Shown here: piece by piece, positions 15,971-25,808 of the stretch
Numbering within the stretch: the stretch's first letter is position 1
How the letters are laid out: each line of letters opens with the position of its first letter
Made by a program: the position numbers and the translations under genes
Notes under the pieces: generated by a model
What the model saw: only the letters and a program-made list of their open reading frames with translations
Told to the model about the DNA's origin: nothing
Database searches by the model: none
Origin: Verrucomicrobiaceae bacterium
Lineage (GTDB): Bacteria; Verrucomicrobiota; Verrucomicrobiia; Verrucomicrobiales; Verrucomicrobiaceae
Reading direction: 5' to 3'
Assembly: GCA_016795465.1 (NCBI GenBank)
Contig: JAEUHK010000073.1
Coordinates: 16,992 to 80,991, forward strand
DNA: 64,000 nucleotides

Positions 15971-18175
15971 TCACTGCGGCAGATGCTCGTGCAGGTAGCG
16001 GGTCATGAGTTCGTAAAGATGGCGTGAAGTGCCTTTGCCGGTGTTGATGGAGTGATCGCGATTCGGGTAAGGCATCACGGTGAAGGCCTTGTTGTGGGCA
16101 ATGAGCTCGTTGATCAGCTTTTCGACGCCTTGGTAGTGCACGTTGTCGTCGCCGGTGCCGTGGACGATGAGCAAATTGCCTTTCAATGACTTCGCGTGAG
16201 TGATGGGTGAGCCATCGGTGTAGCCCTTCGCGTTGTCTTTGGGCAGGCCCATGTAGCGCTCTTCATAAATGGAGTCGTAAAGGCGACGATCCGGCACGGG
16301 CGCGACGGCCATCGCGGTGCGGTAGAGATCGGGATAGCGGAACAACGCATCCAAACTGCTGCCGCCGCCGCCGCTCCAGCCCCAGATGCCGACGCGCTGC
16401 GGATCGAGGAACGCGAAACGCTTCAGCAAGGATCGCACCCCTTCCGCTTCTTCGCGAGACGTGAGAATGCTGAGCTGGCGATACACGGCCTTGCGCCAGT
16501 CGCGGCCTTTCGGTGCCGGAGTGCCGCTTGTGTCCACGCTGGCGATGACGTAGCCTTCCTGGGCGAGCATGGCATGCCAGAGCATTTTCTGGCCTGACCA
16601 CGCATCTTTGACGGTCTGGCCTGCGGGCTCGCCATAGACGTGGATGAGCAGTGGATGCTTCTTCGACGTGTCCAATTCGGCTGCATGCATGCACCAGGCA
16701 TCGGCTTGGATGCCGCTGCCGATGTCGAGCTTCAGGAATTCGATCTTCGGCATCGCCACCTTGGCGATTTTTTCGAGCAGCTTGTCCTGAGACTTCAAAA
16801 CACGGATGCTGGCGTGCTCCGGTAGTGAAACGAGGTCCACCACGGGCGGCGTGGTCATGCTGGAATGCGTGTGAATGGCCCAAAGAGCGTCTTCGGAGAT
16901 GTTGTAGGAGTGTGTGCCGGGCTTGTCGGAAAGACGCTGGGGCTCACCGCCATCAAGGCTCACGCGGAAGAGGTAATGCTGTGTGGCGTTTTCGGGTGAG
17001 GCGTAGAAGTAGAGAGAGCCATTTTTGACATCATTGACCTTGGTGACTTCGATGACGTCGAAGGAGCCGGTGGTGATCGGGGTGAGCTCGCCTGCGAGGT
17101 TGGCGCGATAGGCGTGACGCCAGCCGCTGCGTTCGCTGAGCCAGAGGAAGTCCGCGCCGATCCAGCGGAAGGGGTTGTCGTTCTCGATCCAGGCTTGGTC
17201 GGTCTCGGTGAGGATGAGCTTCGTTTCGCCGGTGGCCGGATCAGCGCGCATCACGTGCAGCGTGTTTTGCAGGCGGTTGAACTGCTGCAGAAGCACGGAA
17301 TTGCCATCGGGCGTCCATTCGGCATGCGGGAGGTAGTGCTCGCGAGGATCACCGGGCACTTGGAGCCAAGTCACGGCTCCGCCGCTGGCGGAAACGATGC
17401 CAAGGCGTGTGGCGGAGTTCTTTTCACCGGCTTTCGGATACGGGAAGGTCGTGAAGCGCTGGTAAGTGCCGTCGGTTTGATTGACGAGCCAGAAGCGTTT
17501 CACGTCCTTCGTGTCGAACTGCCAAAAGAGCAGCTTTTGGCCATCCGGGCTCCAACGGTAGCAATCGCGCAACGAAAGCTCTTCTTCGTTCACCCAGTCG
17601 GAAGTGCCATTGATGAGCGTGTCGGAGCCGTCGGTGGTGATGGCGGTGATTTTGAGGTCGGCGAGGTTTTGGACATAGACGTTGTTTTTGAGGACGAAGG
17701 CCACGCGAGAGGCATCGGGCGAAAACTTGGCAAACATCAGCGTCGAGGGTGCGGCATCGCCGCCGAGTTTAGTGAGTTTCTTGGTGGCAAGATCGAGCAG
17801 CCAGTAGTCGCCGCGGGTGTTTTTGCGCCAGACCTTCTTGGTGTTGGCGAAGAGGAGCACTTTGGATTCGTCGGGCGAGAATTCGAAGCTGTCCACGCTG
17901 AGCGGCTTCTTCTCGTTTTTCGGCGTGAGGGCTTGCGCGGTGGCAATGATGGTCTTTTCGCCGGATTGGGCGTCGTGACGGACGAGATCTTTGCTGTCTT
18001 TGTCCTCGGCGGGTTTTTCGAGGGTGAAGTAAGACGCGGATTTCTTGCTCCAGGTCAGCGATGGCATCTTTTCTTCCTCGAACTCTTTGTCCGTGAAGAT
18101 GCTTGCCAGCGTGAGTTGGGCTGGCTCGGCGTGAAGCGTGGCGAGAGTCAGGAAGAGAACGAGGAGGAGCTTCAT
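15971..18175 (-). CDS. Secreted prolyl oligopeptidase family peptidase (S9B, DPP IV-like)
   Basis: 734 codons. The ATG at 18175 was chosen because it opens a signal peptide (MKLLLVLFLTLATLHA); 55 further codons upstream lack that logic. Residues about 30-480 form the DPPIV-type beta-propeller (EFSPDESKVLLFAN, YRWSPDGQKLLFWQFD). The alpha/beta hydrolase domain (about 510-734) has the nucleophile Ser601 in GWSGGGG, an acidic pair Asp676-Asp677 in HGTGDDNVHYQG and His708 in RDHSI, a complete triad. It probably removes X-Pro dipeptides from peptides in the periplasm. Convergent with the HAF-like gene (27-bp gap). It is divergent from the sialidase gene, with about 120 bp between the starts. Confidence 0.92.
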   Translation of the reverse strand: MKLLLVLFLTLATLHAEPAQLTLASIFTDKEFEEEKMPSLTWSKKSASYFTLEKPAEDKDSKDLVRHDAQSGEKTIIATAQALTPKNEKKPLSVDSFEFSPDESKVLLFANTKKVWRKNTRGDYWLLDLATKKLTKLGGDAAPSTLMFAKFSPDASRVAFVLKNNVYVQNLADLKITAITTDGSDTLINGTSDWVNEEELSLRDCYRWSPDGQKLLFWQFDTKDVKRFWLVNQTDGTYQRFTTFPYPKAGEKNSATRLGIVSASGGAVTWLQVPGDPREHYLPHAEWTPDGNSVLLQQFNRLQNTLHVMRADPATGETKLILTETDQAWIENDNPFRWIGADFLWLSERSGWRHAYRANLAGELTPITTGSFDVIEVTKVNDVKNGSLYFYASPENATQHYLFRVSLDGGEPQRLSDKPGTHSYNISEDALWAIHTHSSMTTPPVVDLVSLPEHASIRVLKSQDKLLEKIAKVAMPKIEFLKLDIGSGIQADAWCMHAAELDTSKKHPLLIHVYGEPAGQTVKDAWSGQKMLWHAMLAQEGYVIASVDTSGTPAPKGRDWRKAVYRQLSILTSREEAEGVRSLLKRFAFLDPQRVGIWGWSGGGGSSLDALFRYPDLYRTAMAVAPVPDRRLYDSIYEERYMGLPKDNAKGYTDGSPITHAKSLKGNLLIVHGTGDDNVHYQGVEKLINELIAHNKAFTVMPYPNRDHSINTGKGTSRHLYELMTRYLHEHLPQ

Positions 18176-18295
18176 GGAGAAGAGTTCCGAGGTGGAGAGA
18201 GATGTCTTGAACGAATTTGGCACGGATAGGCCAAGTTTGTCCGAAAGTCGCGACGGGCTCGATTTTCGGAGAAAACCGGCCACGATGGCTCTGAT

Positions 18296-19879
18296 ATGCG
18301 TTTGATTGCTTTTCTTGTCCTTGGGTCCCTCACGGCTCATGCCGTGGAGCCGCTTGCATCGTATCGTGGTGATGCGGAGCTGAGCTCACGCGATGGCTTG
18401 GTGACCTCGTGGGGCAATCTCACGCGGATTCATGGTGCGCCGCGAGTGTGGAAGGTGAAGACGCCGGGCGGGGTGAAGGAGGTCGTGCGCTTCGACGGTG
18501 CTTCGGCGGTATGGCAGGCGGTGAACGCGTGGGGACGTGTGGATGGGGCGAGGACGATCGTGGCGTTCGCGAGGATCGGCGGTGAGGGCGTGCTGTGTGA
18601 TGGCTCGACGCGTTCGGGTGCGGATGCGATTCGAGTGAAGGGTGATGGCTCGAGATGGGAGGTTTTGACGTTCACACGATCCAACGGGACAGTCGGGGGA
18701 TTCATCGTGGGCGCGGATGTGGCGACGCAAAATGGGGTGAAGGCCGATGTGGCAGAGATTGGCGTGTTTCGCGGCGCTTTGAGTGAAAAAGAGCTGGTGG
18801 ACGAAGAAGCGCGGATGAGGCAGAAGTGGGGCGAGCCGGTGGATTTGCCCGAAACGGACCAGTTCCAGCCTTGGAAGCCCTTCGCGGGTTTGCAGACGAA
18901 GCTCTTGCGCAAGAATGGGCAGGACGGCGTGAACACATATCGCATTCCGGGACTAGCCACCTCGAAGAAAGGCACGCTGCTGGCGGTGTTCGATCTGCGA
19001 CATGACAACGCGGGCGACTTGCCGGGAAACATCGATGTGGGGCTGACACGCAGCACGGACGATGGCGAGACGTGGAGCGCAACGCAGCGCGTGATCGATT
19101 ACGATGGCAGTGGCGTGGGTGATCCGAGCCTCCTCGTGGATCGCGAGACGGGACGCATCTTTGTGGCTGCGCTGTGGTCGAAGGGAAAGCGGGCGTGGTT
19201 TGGCAGCGGTCCGGGTCTGACGCCGGAGGAGACGGGGCAGTTTGTGATCGTGCATAGCGATGACGATGGCGTGACTTGGTCGCCGCCGGTGAGCATCACC
19301 ACGCAGATCAAGAAGCCGGAGTGGCGTTTGTGTTTCGACGGGCCGGGCGGCGGTATGCAGTTGAAGGATGGCACGCTGGTGCTTCCGGCGCAGTTTCGCG
19401 ATGTGGATGGCACGCCGCACTCGTGTTTCATCGCCAGCAAGGATCATGGAGCGACGTGGAAGATGTCGCCGCCATGCGAGGGGCCGACGAGCGAGGCGCA
19501 GATCGCTGAAACGAAAGGCGGGATGCTGATTTCGATGCGTGATGAATCCCGCAGCGGGCAGCGGAAGTGGCAGCGCTGGGATGGCAATCAATGGAGCAAG
19601 GCATGGCTGCGGCTGCCCGATCCGGTTTGTCAGGCGAGTTTGATCCGTCATCCGGATGGCAGGCTGCTTTTCAGCAATCCAGCGGATGCGAAAAGCCGCG
19701 TGCGGATGACGGTGCGCGAGAGTCGCGATGATGGCGAGACGTGGAGCGAGGGGCGTGTGATCGATCCGCGAGGCAGCATGTATTCGTGCATGAGCGTGAT
19801 GCGGGATGGCCGAATCGCGATGGTATATGAAGGCGTGGGCGGATTGTGGTTCGCGGCTTTTACTTTGGAGGAACGATGA
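18296..19879 (+). CDS. Secreted exo-alpha-sialidase-like glycosidase (GH33 type)
   Basis: 527 codons with a signal peptide (MRLIAFLVLGSLTAHA). A lectin-like N-terminal domain (about 20-190) precedes the six-bladed sialidase propeller. The arginine-triad strand motif is Tyr215-Arg-Ile-Pro218. Four Asp boxes S-x-D-x-G-x-T-W are visible (STDDGETWS, SDDDGVTWS, SKDHGATWK, SRDDGETWS). Known members release terminal sialic acids; Planctomycetes/Verrucomicrobia members often act on other substrates, so the exact sugar is uncertain. The stop overlaps the next start in ATGA, suggesting coupled translation with the channel gene. Divergent from the S9 peptidase. Confidence 0.9.
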   Translation: MRLIAFLVLGSLTAHAVEPLASYRGDAELSSRDGLVTSWGNLTRIHGAPRVWKVKTPGGVKEVVRFDGASAVWQAVNAWGRVDGARTIVAFARIGGEGVLCDGSTRSGADAIRVKGDGSRWEVLTFTRSNGTVGGFIVGADVATQNGVKADVAEIGVFRGALSEKELVDEEARMRQKWGEPVDLPETDQFQPWKPFAGLQTKLLRKNGQDGVNTYRIPGLATSKKGTLLAVFDLRHDNAGDLPGNIDVGLTRSTDDGETWSATQRVIDYDGSGVGDPSLLVDRETGRIFVAALWSKGKRAWFGSGPGLTPEETGQFVIVHSDDDGVTWSPPVSITTQIKKPEWRLCFDGPGGGMQLKDGTLVLPAQFRDVDGTPHSCFIASKDHGATWKMSPPCEGPTSEAQIAETKGGMLISMRDESRSGQRKWQRWDGNQWSKAWLRLPDPVCQASLIRHPDGRLLFSNPADAKSRVRMTVRESRDDGETWSEGRVIDPRGSMYSCMSVMRDGRIAMVYEGVGGLWFAAFTLEER

Positions 19880-20526
19880 TCATGCCTGTGTGGATCGAAT
19901 ACTTTGCCGTGGCTGTTTGTGCGATCACCGCGGTGCTCGCGGCCGAGGGAAAGCGCATGGATTTGTTTGGCGTGCTGGTGCTGGCGCTGGTGACAGCGGT
20001 CGGTGGCGGGACGATTCGCGATCTTTGTCTTGGCGTGAGGCCGGTGTTTTGGATCGAGCAGCCGCAGGTGGTGTGGACGGCGCTGATCGCGGCGACGGTG
20101 ACGTTCATCATTGTGCGCTTCACGCATCTGCCATCTCGATTTCTGGATGTGGCGGATGCGTTTGGGCTGGCGTTGTTTGGCATCGCGGGCACGGAAAAGG
20201 CGCTGGCGTATGGCACGCCGGGCATCGTGGCGGTGCTGCTTGGCATCGTGACGGGCGTGGCGGGCGGCATTTTACGCGATGTGCTACGGCGCGAGGTCCC
20301 GTGGGTATTCCAGGCAGAGGTCGATCTGTATGCGACGGCTGTTTTTGCGGGTGCGCTGGTGTTTGTGCTGCTGCGTGTGTATTCACCGCCTTCGGAAACG
20401 CATCGCTACATCGGCATGGCGGTGATCCTCGTCATTCGACTGGCGGCGATGAAATGGAAGCTGCGGCTGCCGACGCTTCAAACGCGGCGGGCGCAAGAGT
20501 CTGCGAGTGACCGTTTGCGTGAGTGA
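19876..20526 (+). CDS. TRIC-type cation channel family membrane protein (UPF0126, YadS-like)
   Basis: 216 codons. The ATG at 19876 overlaps the sialidase stop by 4 bp and has GGAGGAA just upstream, so it is preferred over the in-frame codon at 19846. About seven hydrophobic helices and two internally repeated UPF0126 halves are seen, with glycine-rich GGGTIRDLCLG in the first and GGILRDVLRREVP in the second. This is the signature duplication of prokaryotic TRIC channels (K+/Na+ permeable trimers). Location is the inner membrane. The link to the sialidase is positional only. A CTCTGC-TAGC-GCAGAG hairpin (20529-20544) lies between this gene and the convergent TPR gene. Confidence 0.9.
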   Translation: MIMPVWIEYFAVAVCAITAVLAAEGKRMDLFGVLVLALVTAVGGGTIRDLCLGVRPVFWIEQPQVVWTALIAATVTFIIVRFTHLPSRFLDVADAFGLALFGIAGTEKALAYGTPGIVAVLLGIVTGVAGGILRDVLRREVPWVFQAEVDLYATAVFAGALVFVLLRVYSPPSETHRYIGMAVILVIRLAAMKWKLRLPTLQTRRAQESASDRLRE

Positions 20527-20552
20527 GGCTCTGCTAGCGCAGAGGGCGGGTG

Positions 20553-22655
20553 TCACACGTCTGTCTTGCCCTTGCCTTCCTCGGGGTCGATGCCTGACTC
20601 GAGGTTCTGCATGTGCTTCTGGATGGTCTGGCGGTCATATTGGAGGCGGGCGAGGATGCTGCCGTAGATGTCGATGCAGGCACGCATGTCCGCGCCGCTG
20701 GCACCTTCACGCTGATTGTGGCGTGCGAAGAGCACGGCGGCACGGCGGATCTGCCCGGCGGCCTGGGTGAGCTTGTTTCGTGAGACGAGGAAGAGGCCGT
20801 AATGGGCGCGTGCAGCGGCGACGTCGTGATGCTCGGGGCCGAGATTGCTGATGCGGATATCGATGACGCGTTTGAAGAGGCTTTCGGCGTTTTGGTAGTT
20901 CTCCCGCTTTTCCTCGATGGTGGCGAGGGCGAGGAGGGAGATGCCGAGGACGAGGTTGTCCTTTCCGAACTCCTTTTCGACAAAAGCGATGTGCTGGTTC
21001 AGGCGGGAGACGGCCTCGTCGAATTTCCCTTCCTGCGTGAGCGTGCGGGCGAGGGCGGCCATGTCGTGGGCGACAGTGCTGCTGTCCTGCCCGTGGGCCT
21101 TGATGTCGATTTTGAGCACATGGCCGTAGTAGGCGGAGGCACCGGCGAAGTCGCTCTTGGCCTCGCGGATGAGGCCGAGATTAAAGTAGGCCTTCGCGGT
21201 CTCGGCGTGGTCAGGGCCGTGCGTGCGCTCGCGGATGCCGGCGGAGTGTTCGTAGCATTTTTCGGCCTCGTTGTACTGGCCGAGCTTGATCAAGACGCTG
21301 CCGAGGAGGTGCTGGGCATCACCGGTGCGGGGGTGGATGTCCCCAAAGACCTCCTTGCTGCGCTTGAGCACGTCTCGATGGATTTCGACGGCCTCGTTGA
21401 CGCGGCCAAAGCTGCCGAGCGCGATCGCGTAGGAGCAGAGAATGTCGATGGTTTGCTGGTCTTTGGGGCCGAGGCGTTTTTCGGCGGTCTCGGCGGCCTG
21501 TTTCAGCAGGTCGGTGGATTCGGCGACCTTGCCTTTGCGCACTTTGATGAGCGCCAGATTGCTGAGGCGGGAGCAGTAGCCGCGCTCGGCCTCGAGGGAA
21601 TTGTCCCCGGCCTGCTTCGCGATCTTGTAGGACTCGTCGAAGAGCTTTTCGGCCTTTTCGAGGCGGTCCTTGTCGCCTTGAAAATCGTAGATGCGTTGAT
21701 TGACGAGGCCGATGTCATTGATGACGAGCGCGAGGCTGGACGCGTCGATGGGTTCGGTCTTTTCGATCTCTGCCCGGATCTTGGCAAGGACGGTCTCCGC
21801 CTCGAGCAGGCGGTCCTGCTCCATGTAAACACGGGCGACGTTGATGCTGCTGGCGAGCTTTTCCCTGCCGGTGCCGGTCGGGAGGGATTCAGCGGCCTTG
21901 ATGGCGGCCTCGCCAAACAGACGTGCCTCCTGTTTGAGCTCGAGGGTGGAGGCATCACGCGTGAGTGAAATCAGCATCGCAATGTGGAGATCGTTCGCGG
22001 GCAGGGTGACCTCGTTGATGATCTCGGCAGCGCGTTTCAGCCACGGGCGGCATTCGGCGACACGCTTCAGCTCGACGAGCTGGTGCGAGAGAATGGTGAT
22101 GGTGGTGACCTCGGCGACCCTTGCCTCCTCGGATCCGGCCTCGCGGAGCACTTTGAGGTGCTCCACGGCGGTTTTGACGTAATCGGCCATCTGGCCACGA
22201 GCATAAAAGAAGTTCTCCCTGCAGCGGTAGAGCTGGTTGTTGAGGCGGATGTAGCGGTCCTCGGTGGTGGCGGCCTTGCCGGCTTCCTTGAGCATGGCGA
22301 GGGCTCTGGGCTCGAGTTCGTCGTAAAGCTTTTGCGCCTCCTCGACACGCCTGCTGTCCACGGCGTCGATGACGAGTTGCAGGCCTGCCTCGAGATACTC
22401 GGGGGATTTTTCGCCGTTCTTTTCACGGACTTCGGCAAGGGGATCACGCGCGGCAGGCAAGACCTGTGGCGGCACGAGCCAGCCGTCCTGATTCAGCCGG
22501 TAGGTGTGAGGCATGCTGAGGTTCGGCAGCGTGATGGGCTGGGACGGCGAACGTGGGAGCAGATTGATGCCCGGCGCGGCTTGCGCGGCTGCCTTGCCGC
22601 TGGTGAGCAGGCTGAAAAGGAGGGCTGGCCAGATGCAGGTGGCGGTGAATCGCAT
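20553..22655 (-). CDS. Secreted tetratricopeptide-repeat protein (kinesin-light-chain-like TPRs)
   Basis: 700 codons with a signal peptide ending near KAAAQAA. Residues about 60-330 are helical and less regular. From about 400 to 660 there are consecutive 42-residue TPR_10/TPR_12-type repeats (PRTGDAQHLLGSVLIKLGQYNEAEKCYEH, HAETAKAYFNLGLIREAKSDF, STVAHDMAALARTLTQEGKFDEA). The C-terminal 30 residues are charged. No catalytic domain. Probably a periplasmic scaffold; partner unknown. Divergent from the TrhO-RluA fusion with 107 bp between starts. Confidence 0.88.
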   Translation of the reverse strand: MRFTATCIWPALLFSLLTSGKAAAQAAPGINLLPRSPSQPITLPNLSMPHTYRLNQDGWLVPPQVLPAARDPLAEVREKNGEKSPEYLEAGLQLVIDAVDSRRVEEAQKLYDELEPRALAMLKEAGKAATTEDRYIRLNNQLYRCRENFFYARGQMADYVKTAVEHLKVLREAGSEEARVAEVTTITILSHQLVELKRVAECRPWLKRAAEIINEVTLPANDLHIAMLISLTRDASTLELKQEARLFGEAAIKAAESLPTGTGREKLASSINVARVYMEQDRLLEAETVLAKIRAEIEKTEPIDASSLALVINDIGLVNQRIYDFQGDKDRLEKAEKLFDESYKIAKQAGDNSLEAERGYCSRLSNLALIKVRKGKVAESTDLLKQAAETAEKRLGPKDQQTIDILCSYAIALGSFGRVNEAVEIHRDVLKRSKEVFGDIHPRTGDAQHLLGSVLIKLGQYNEAEKCYEHSAGIRERTHGPDHAETAKAYFNLGLIREAKSDFAGASAYYGHVLKIDIKAHGQDSSTVAHDMAALARTLTQEGKFDEAVSRLNQHIAFVEKEFGKDNLVLGISLLALATIEEKRENYQNAESLFKRVIDIRISNLGPEHHDVAAARAHYGLFLVSRNKLTQAAGQIRRAAVLFARHNQREGASGADMRACIDIYGSILARLQYDRQTIQKHMQNLESGIDPEEGKGKTDV

Positions 22656-22762
22656 GGGACGACGCTATCCGGCGGCCTGCGCAGGCGGCAAGCCGAAAAG
22701 TGCGCAAGGATGGCCCGGGTTTTTTCCTCGCGTGAATGGCGAAGGTGTGTTTTTGAGCGGCG

Positions 22763-24559
22763 ATGACGAAAACGAAGCCGATCACAAACATCTCAACCTA
22801 CAAGTTTGCGCCTATGACGGGGCTCAAGGAGCTCCGTGAGCGTTTGCTGAGGCTGTGCAAAAGTCTCGACCTGAAAGGGACGATCCTGCTGAGCACGGAG
22901 GGGGTGAATCTCTTCATCGCAGGGCCGGGCGAGGCAGTGGACACGCTCGTGGCGGAGCTGCGAGCGCTGCCGGGCCTCGAGGATCTCACGCCGAAGGTGA
23001 GCCTGAGTGACGAGCAGCCCTTTCGCCGCATGCTGGTGCGCATCAAAAAGGAGATCATCGCCTTTGGCGTGGATGGCATTGATCCGGCGCGATACACCTC
23101 ACCACGTCTGCCGCCGAAAGAGCTCAAAAAGTGGCTCGATGAAGGTCGTGAGGTTTTGCTTTTCGACACGCGGAATGATTACGAGGTGAAGATGGGCACC
23201 TTCAAAGGCGCCGTGCCTGCCCAAGTGGATCACTTTCGCGATTTTCCTGCCGCGGTGGCGAAACTGCCGGAGGATTGGAAGAAGAAGCCGATCGTGACTT
23301 TCTGCACCGGCGGCATCCGCTGCGAAAAAGCGGCCCCGTTCATGGAACGCGAGGGCTTTGAGCAGATCTGGCAGCTCGATGGTGGCATCTTGAAGTATTT
23401 CGAAGAGTGCGGCCCGGCGCATTACGATGGGGAGTGCTTCGTTTTCGACCAGAGGGTGGGCGTGGATCCGGCGCTGGAGGAGACGCCCTCGGCGCAGTGC
23501 TTTGCCTGCCAGACGCCGCTCACGGCCGAGGAGCAGGCTGATTCACGATATGTGGCGCATGTGTCGTGCCCTTACTGCTTTCAAACCGACGAGCAGCAGC
23601 GTGAAAAACGCCGCGCTGAGACCGAGGCGGCCATCCACCGTGCGGCGGACCCGCTGCCGGGATGCGTGCCGTATGATCATGTGCGGCCGTTTCACATTCC
23701 TGCGGCTTGTGATGAGATGACGGTACATGACGCGATCTGCCACATCCTGCCGCACACGGATCGCGAGGAGTGGCTGCGTGTCTTTGATGAAGGCCGCATC
23801 ACGGACAAGGATGGTGCACCCGTCACGCCGACGCGGTGTGTGAGGTCCGGGGAGCATTACCGGCATCTCAAACCGGCCTCGCAAGAGCCTGCGGTGAGTG
23901 CGGAGGTGAAGGTGATTCACGAAGACGAGGCGCTGCTGGTGCTGCACAAGCCTGCGCCGCTGCCGATGCATGAGGGCGGACGCTTCTGCCGGAACACGCT
24001 GCAATACTTCCTGAACACGGCGCTGCATCCGCTGCTGCCGCGCTCGGCTCATCGCCTCGATGCGAACACGACGGGCGTGGTCGTGTTTGCGAAGACGCGG
24101 CATTTTGCGCGGTATGTGCAGCCGCAGTTCGAGCGTGGCGAGGTCGAAAAAGTGTATCTCGCCCGCGTGCAGGGCCATCCGGCCGAGGATGCGTTTGCCT
24201 GCGATGCACCGGTGAGTGCGGACGCGGGCAAATTGGGTGCACGCGAGATCAGCGAGGATGGTCAGGCGGCACGCACGGAGTTTCGCGTGCTCAGTCGCGA
24301 TGCAGATGGCACGTCGCTTGTTGAGGCCAGGCCTCTCACGGGTCGAACGAATCAAATCCGGCTGCATTTGAGGCATCTCGGGCATCCCATTGTGGGAGAT
24401 GCCACCTACCCGGCTGAGGGCGGCACCGGTGAGACGCAAACGCTCCCCGTGGATGCACTGCCTTTGTGCCTGCATGCATGGAAACTCACGCTCAAACATC
24501 CGCTCACCGGCCAGTTCATGGCTTTCGAGGCCGCCAAACCTGCCTGGGCAGTCGGGTGA
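22763..24559 (+). CDS. TrhO-type tRNA uridine hydroxylase fused to an RluA-family pseudouridine synthase
   Basis: 598 codons. Residues 1-about 330 match TrhO/YceA: N-terminal acylphosphatase-like domain (GTILLSTEGVNLFIAG), then a rhodanese domain with the catalytic Cys181 in CTGGIRCEKA, and a Cys-rich tail (CFACQTPL, CPYCF). TrhO makes 5-hydroxyuridine at tRNA position 34. Residues about 335-598 form a complete RluA-type synthase with catalytic Asp433 in HRLDANTTG and the terminal RTNQIRLHLRHLGHPIVGD motif. Both halves keep their key residues. The tRNA/rRNA target of the second half is unknown. Single-chain fusion of two RNA-modifying enzymes suggests a shared substrate. Start ATG at 22763. 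Confidence 0.92.
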   Translation: MTKTKPITNISTYKFAPMTGLKELRERLLRLCKSLDLKGTILLSTEGVNLFIAGPGEAVDTLVAELRALPGLEDLTPKVSLSDEQPFRRMLVRIKKEIIAFGVDGIDPARYTSPRLPPKELKKWLDEGREVLLFDTRNDYEVKMGTFKGAVPAQVDHFRDFPAAVAKLPEDWKKKPIVTFCTGGIRCEKAAPFMEREGFEQIWQLDGGILKYFEECGPAHYDGECFVFDQRVGVDPALEETPSAQCFACQTPLTAEEQADSRYVAHVSCPYCFQTDEQQREKRRAETEAAIHRAADPLPGCVPYDHVRPFHIPAACDEMTVHDAICHILPHTDREEWLRVFDEGRITDKDGAPVTPTRCVRSGEHYRHLKPASQEPAVSAEVKVIHEDEALLVLHKPAPLPMHEGGRFCRNTLQYFLNTALHPLLPRSAHRLDANTTGVVVFAKTRHFARYVQPQFERGEVEKVYLARVQGHPAEDAFACDAPVSADAGKLGAREISEDGQAARTEFRVLSRDADGTSLVEARPLTGRTNQIRLHLRHLGHPIVGDATYPAEGGTGETQTLPVDALPLCLHAWKLTLKHPLTGQFMAFEAAKPAWAVG

Positions 24560-24646
24560 GACAGCCTGGTGGACCTGCCCTGAGAAAGCGGGCCTTCAGC
24601 GCTGTCTTTGTGACCGTCGTCCTTGATGGAAAGGGAAGCTCTTCCG

Positions 24647-25573
24647 TCACTGGCTGCGTCGGGTGCTGGTTGAGCCGAAAACCCCTCGTGCCTCCGCGGT
24701 GATGACCGCGAGAGCAGGATGCCGCATCGCACGCTCTAGCGTGATGAGGTGGCAGGGAAAACCGCATTTGACCGGACGGCCCACGGGTTTCAGCCCGTAG
24801 CGTTCCACCGCCTCGTCCAGCACAGCCGCGGCTATCGGTGCCACACCGAGACCGTCCGCCGCGGCGGTTTTCATCAGCGCAGCATCGTCAAACTCCGCCA
24901 CCACCCGCGGCCGGATGCGGTGAGAGTCGAACCACCGGTCAATCTCATGCCGCCAGGCCGTGCGGCTGGCCGGCAAGAGCATCGGCGCGTCCTTCAACGA
25001 ACCCGGGAAGCCCTGTCCAAGCTTTCTGGCCATCAATGGTGTGGCACAAAAAACGACCGGCGACTCGCCGAGCAGGTGATTGAATGCCTTCACCGGCAGC
25101 GACGACGGCGCGGCTTCATCCGATAAAACAACATCGAGCCGGCCTCCGGCCAGCGAGCCGAGCAACTCCTGCGCGTGACCTTCCACGCAGGAGAGTTGCA
25201 AATTCGGGAATGCCTTCACCGCAGGCCGGATGAGCCGCCACGCGACCAGCTTCGGCAGCGAATCCGTGATGCCGACATTCAGTCGCAGGTTCCGCGCACT
25301 GCCCATGCCATGCAGCGAGCGCACCAGCTCCGTGCCGAGGGAAAAAATCTCGCCCGCGCACTCCATCACCAGGCGACCGCCGGGCGTCAGCTTCAGACCT
25401 CGGCCGGTACGGTCAAACAGAGGCTCCTCCAGTGTCTTTTCGAGCGCCTTGATCTGGGCGCTGATCGTCGGCTGCGAAAGGTGCAGCCTCGCCGAGGCGG
25501 CACGGAGGCTGCCAGCACGAGCCACCTCCCAAAAGAGGCGCAGATGGTGGTAATTCAGATGGGTTGGGCTCAT
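24647..25573 (-). CDS. LysR-family regulator, NhaR-like
   Basis: 308 codons. The start at 25573 gives the canonical N-terminus MSPTHLNYHHLRLFWEVA; the longer frame to 25723 lacks family sequence. The helix-turn-helix lies at about 20-60 (SLRAASARLHLSQPTISAQIKALE), and the ligand-binding domain from about 95. The N-terminal LNYHHLRxFW form is typical of NhaR-type LysR proteins and is shared with the second regulator at 56691, though the two are clearly diverged. Divergent from the ABC exporter operon (235-bp gap), which could be a target. The end of the gene is 87 bp from the convergent fusion gene. Confidence 0.9.
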   Translation of the reverse strand: MSPTHLNYHHLRLFWEVARAGSLRAASARLHLSQPTISAQIKALEKTLEEPLFDRTGRGLKLTPGGRLVMECAGEIFSLGTELVRSLHGMGSARNLRLNVGITDSLPKLVAWRLIRPAVKAFPNLQLSCVEGHAQELLGSLAGGRLDVVLSDEAAPSSLPVKAFNHLLGESPVVFCATPLMARKLGQGFPGSLKDAPMLLPASRTAWRHEIDRWFDSHRIRPRVVAEFDDAALMKTAAADGLGVAPIAAAVLDEAVERYGLKPVGRPVKCGFPCHLITLERAMRHPALAVITAEARGVFGSTSTRRSQ

Positions 25574-25714
25574 GAGAGTGAGTTTGATAGGATCAAAGCG
25601 TGGCATTGAAACGTCGAAATGTTCAAAACAAGGCTTGAGAGCATCTCCCGGCCCCAAGTCGCGCAAGTTTCCGCCCACGGGAGGGGTGGTTGTGGTCATT
25701 TTACCCTGGGTGAA

Positions 25715-25731
25715 CTCAGCCAATCGCTGAT
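25715..25731. promoter_or_regulatory. 17-bp dyad, CTCAGCC-N5-CTGAT (site 1)
   Basis: CTCAG, seven bases, CTGAT. It matches five further sites downstream (31379, 35643, 37288, 41239, 42073). It sits 94 bp before the ABC transporter ATG and 142 bp from the divergent LysR start. The downstream ATTG element seen at other sites is not evident here. Confidence 0.45.
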
Positions 25732-25808
25732 TTGCATCTGATCGCCACAGAAGGAAGAGTTTAGACTCGCGTCATCCCGCTTTCCCGCCCAGACGTACTT
25801 CGACACAC

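Noticed and set aside
25590..25640. Partial resemblance (ATCAAAGCG) to the sbtA/dabB element upstream of the first LysR gene
   Set aside because: Only about nine bases match and the second block is absent.
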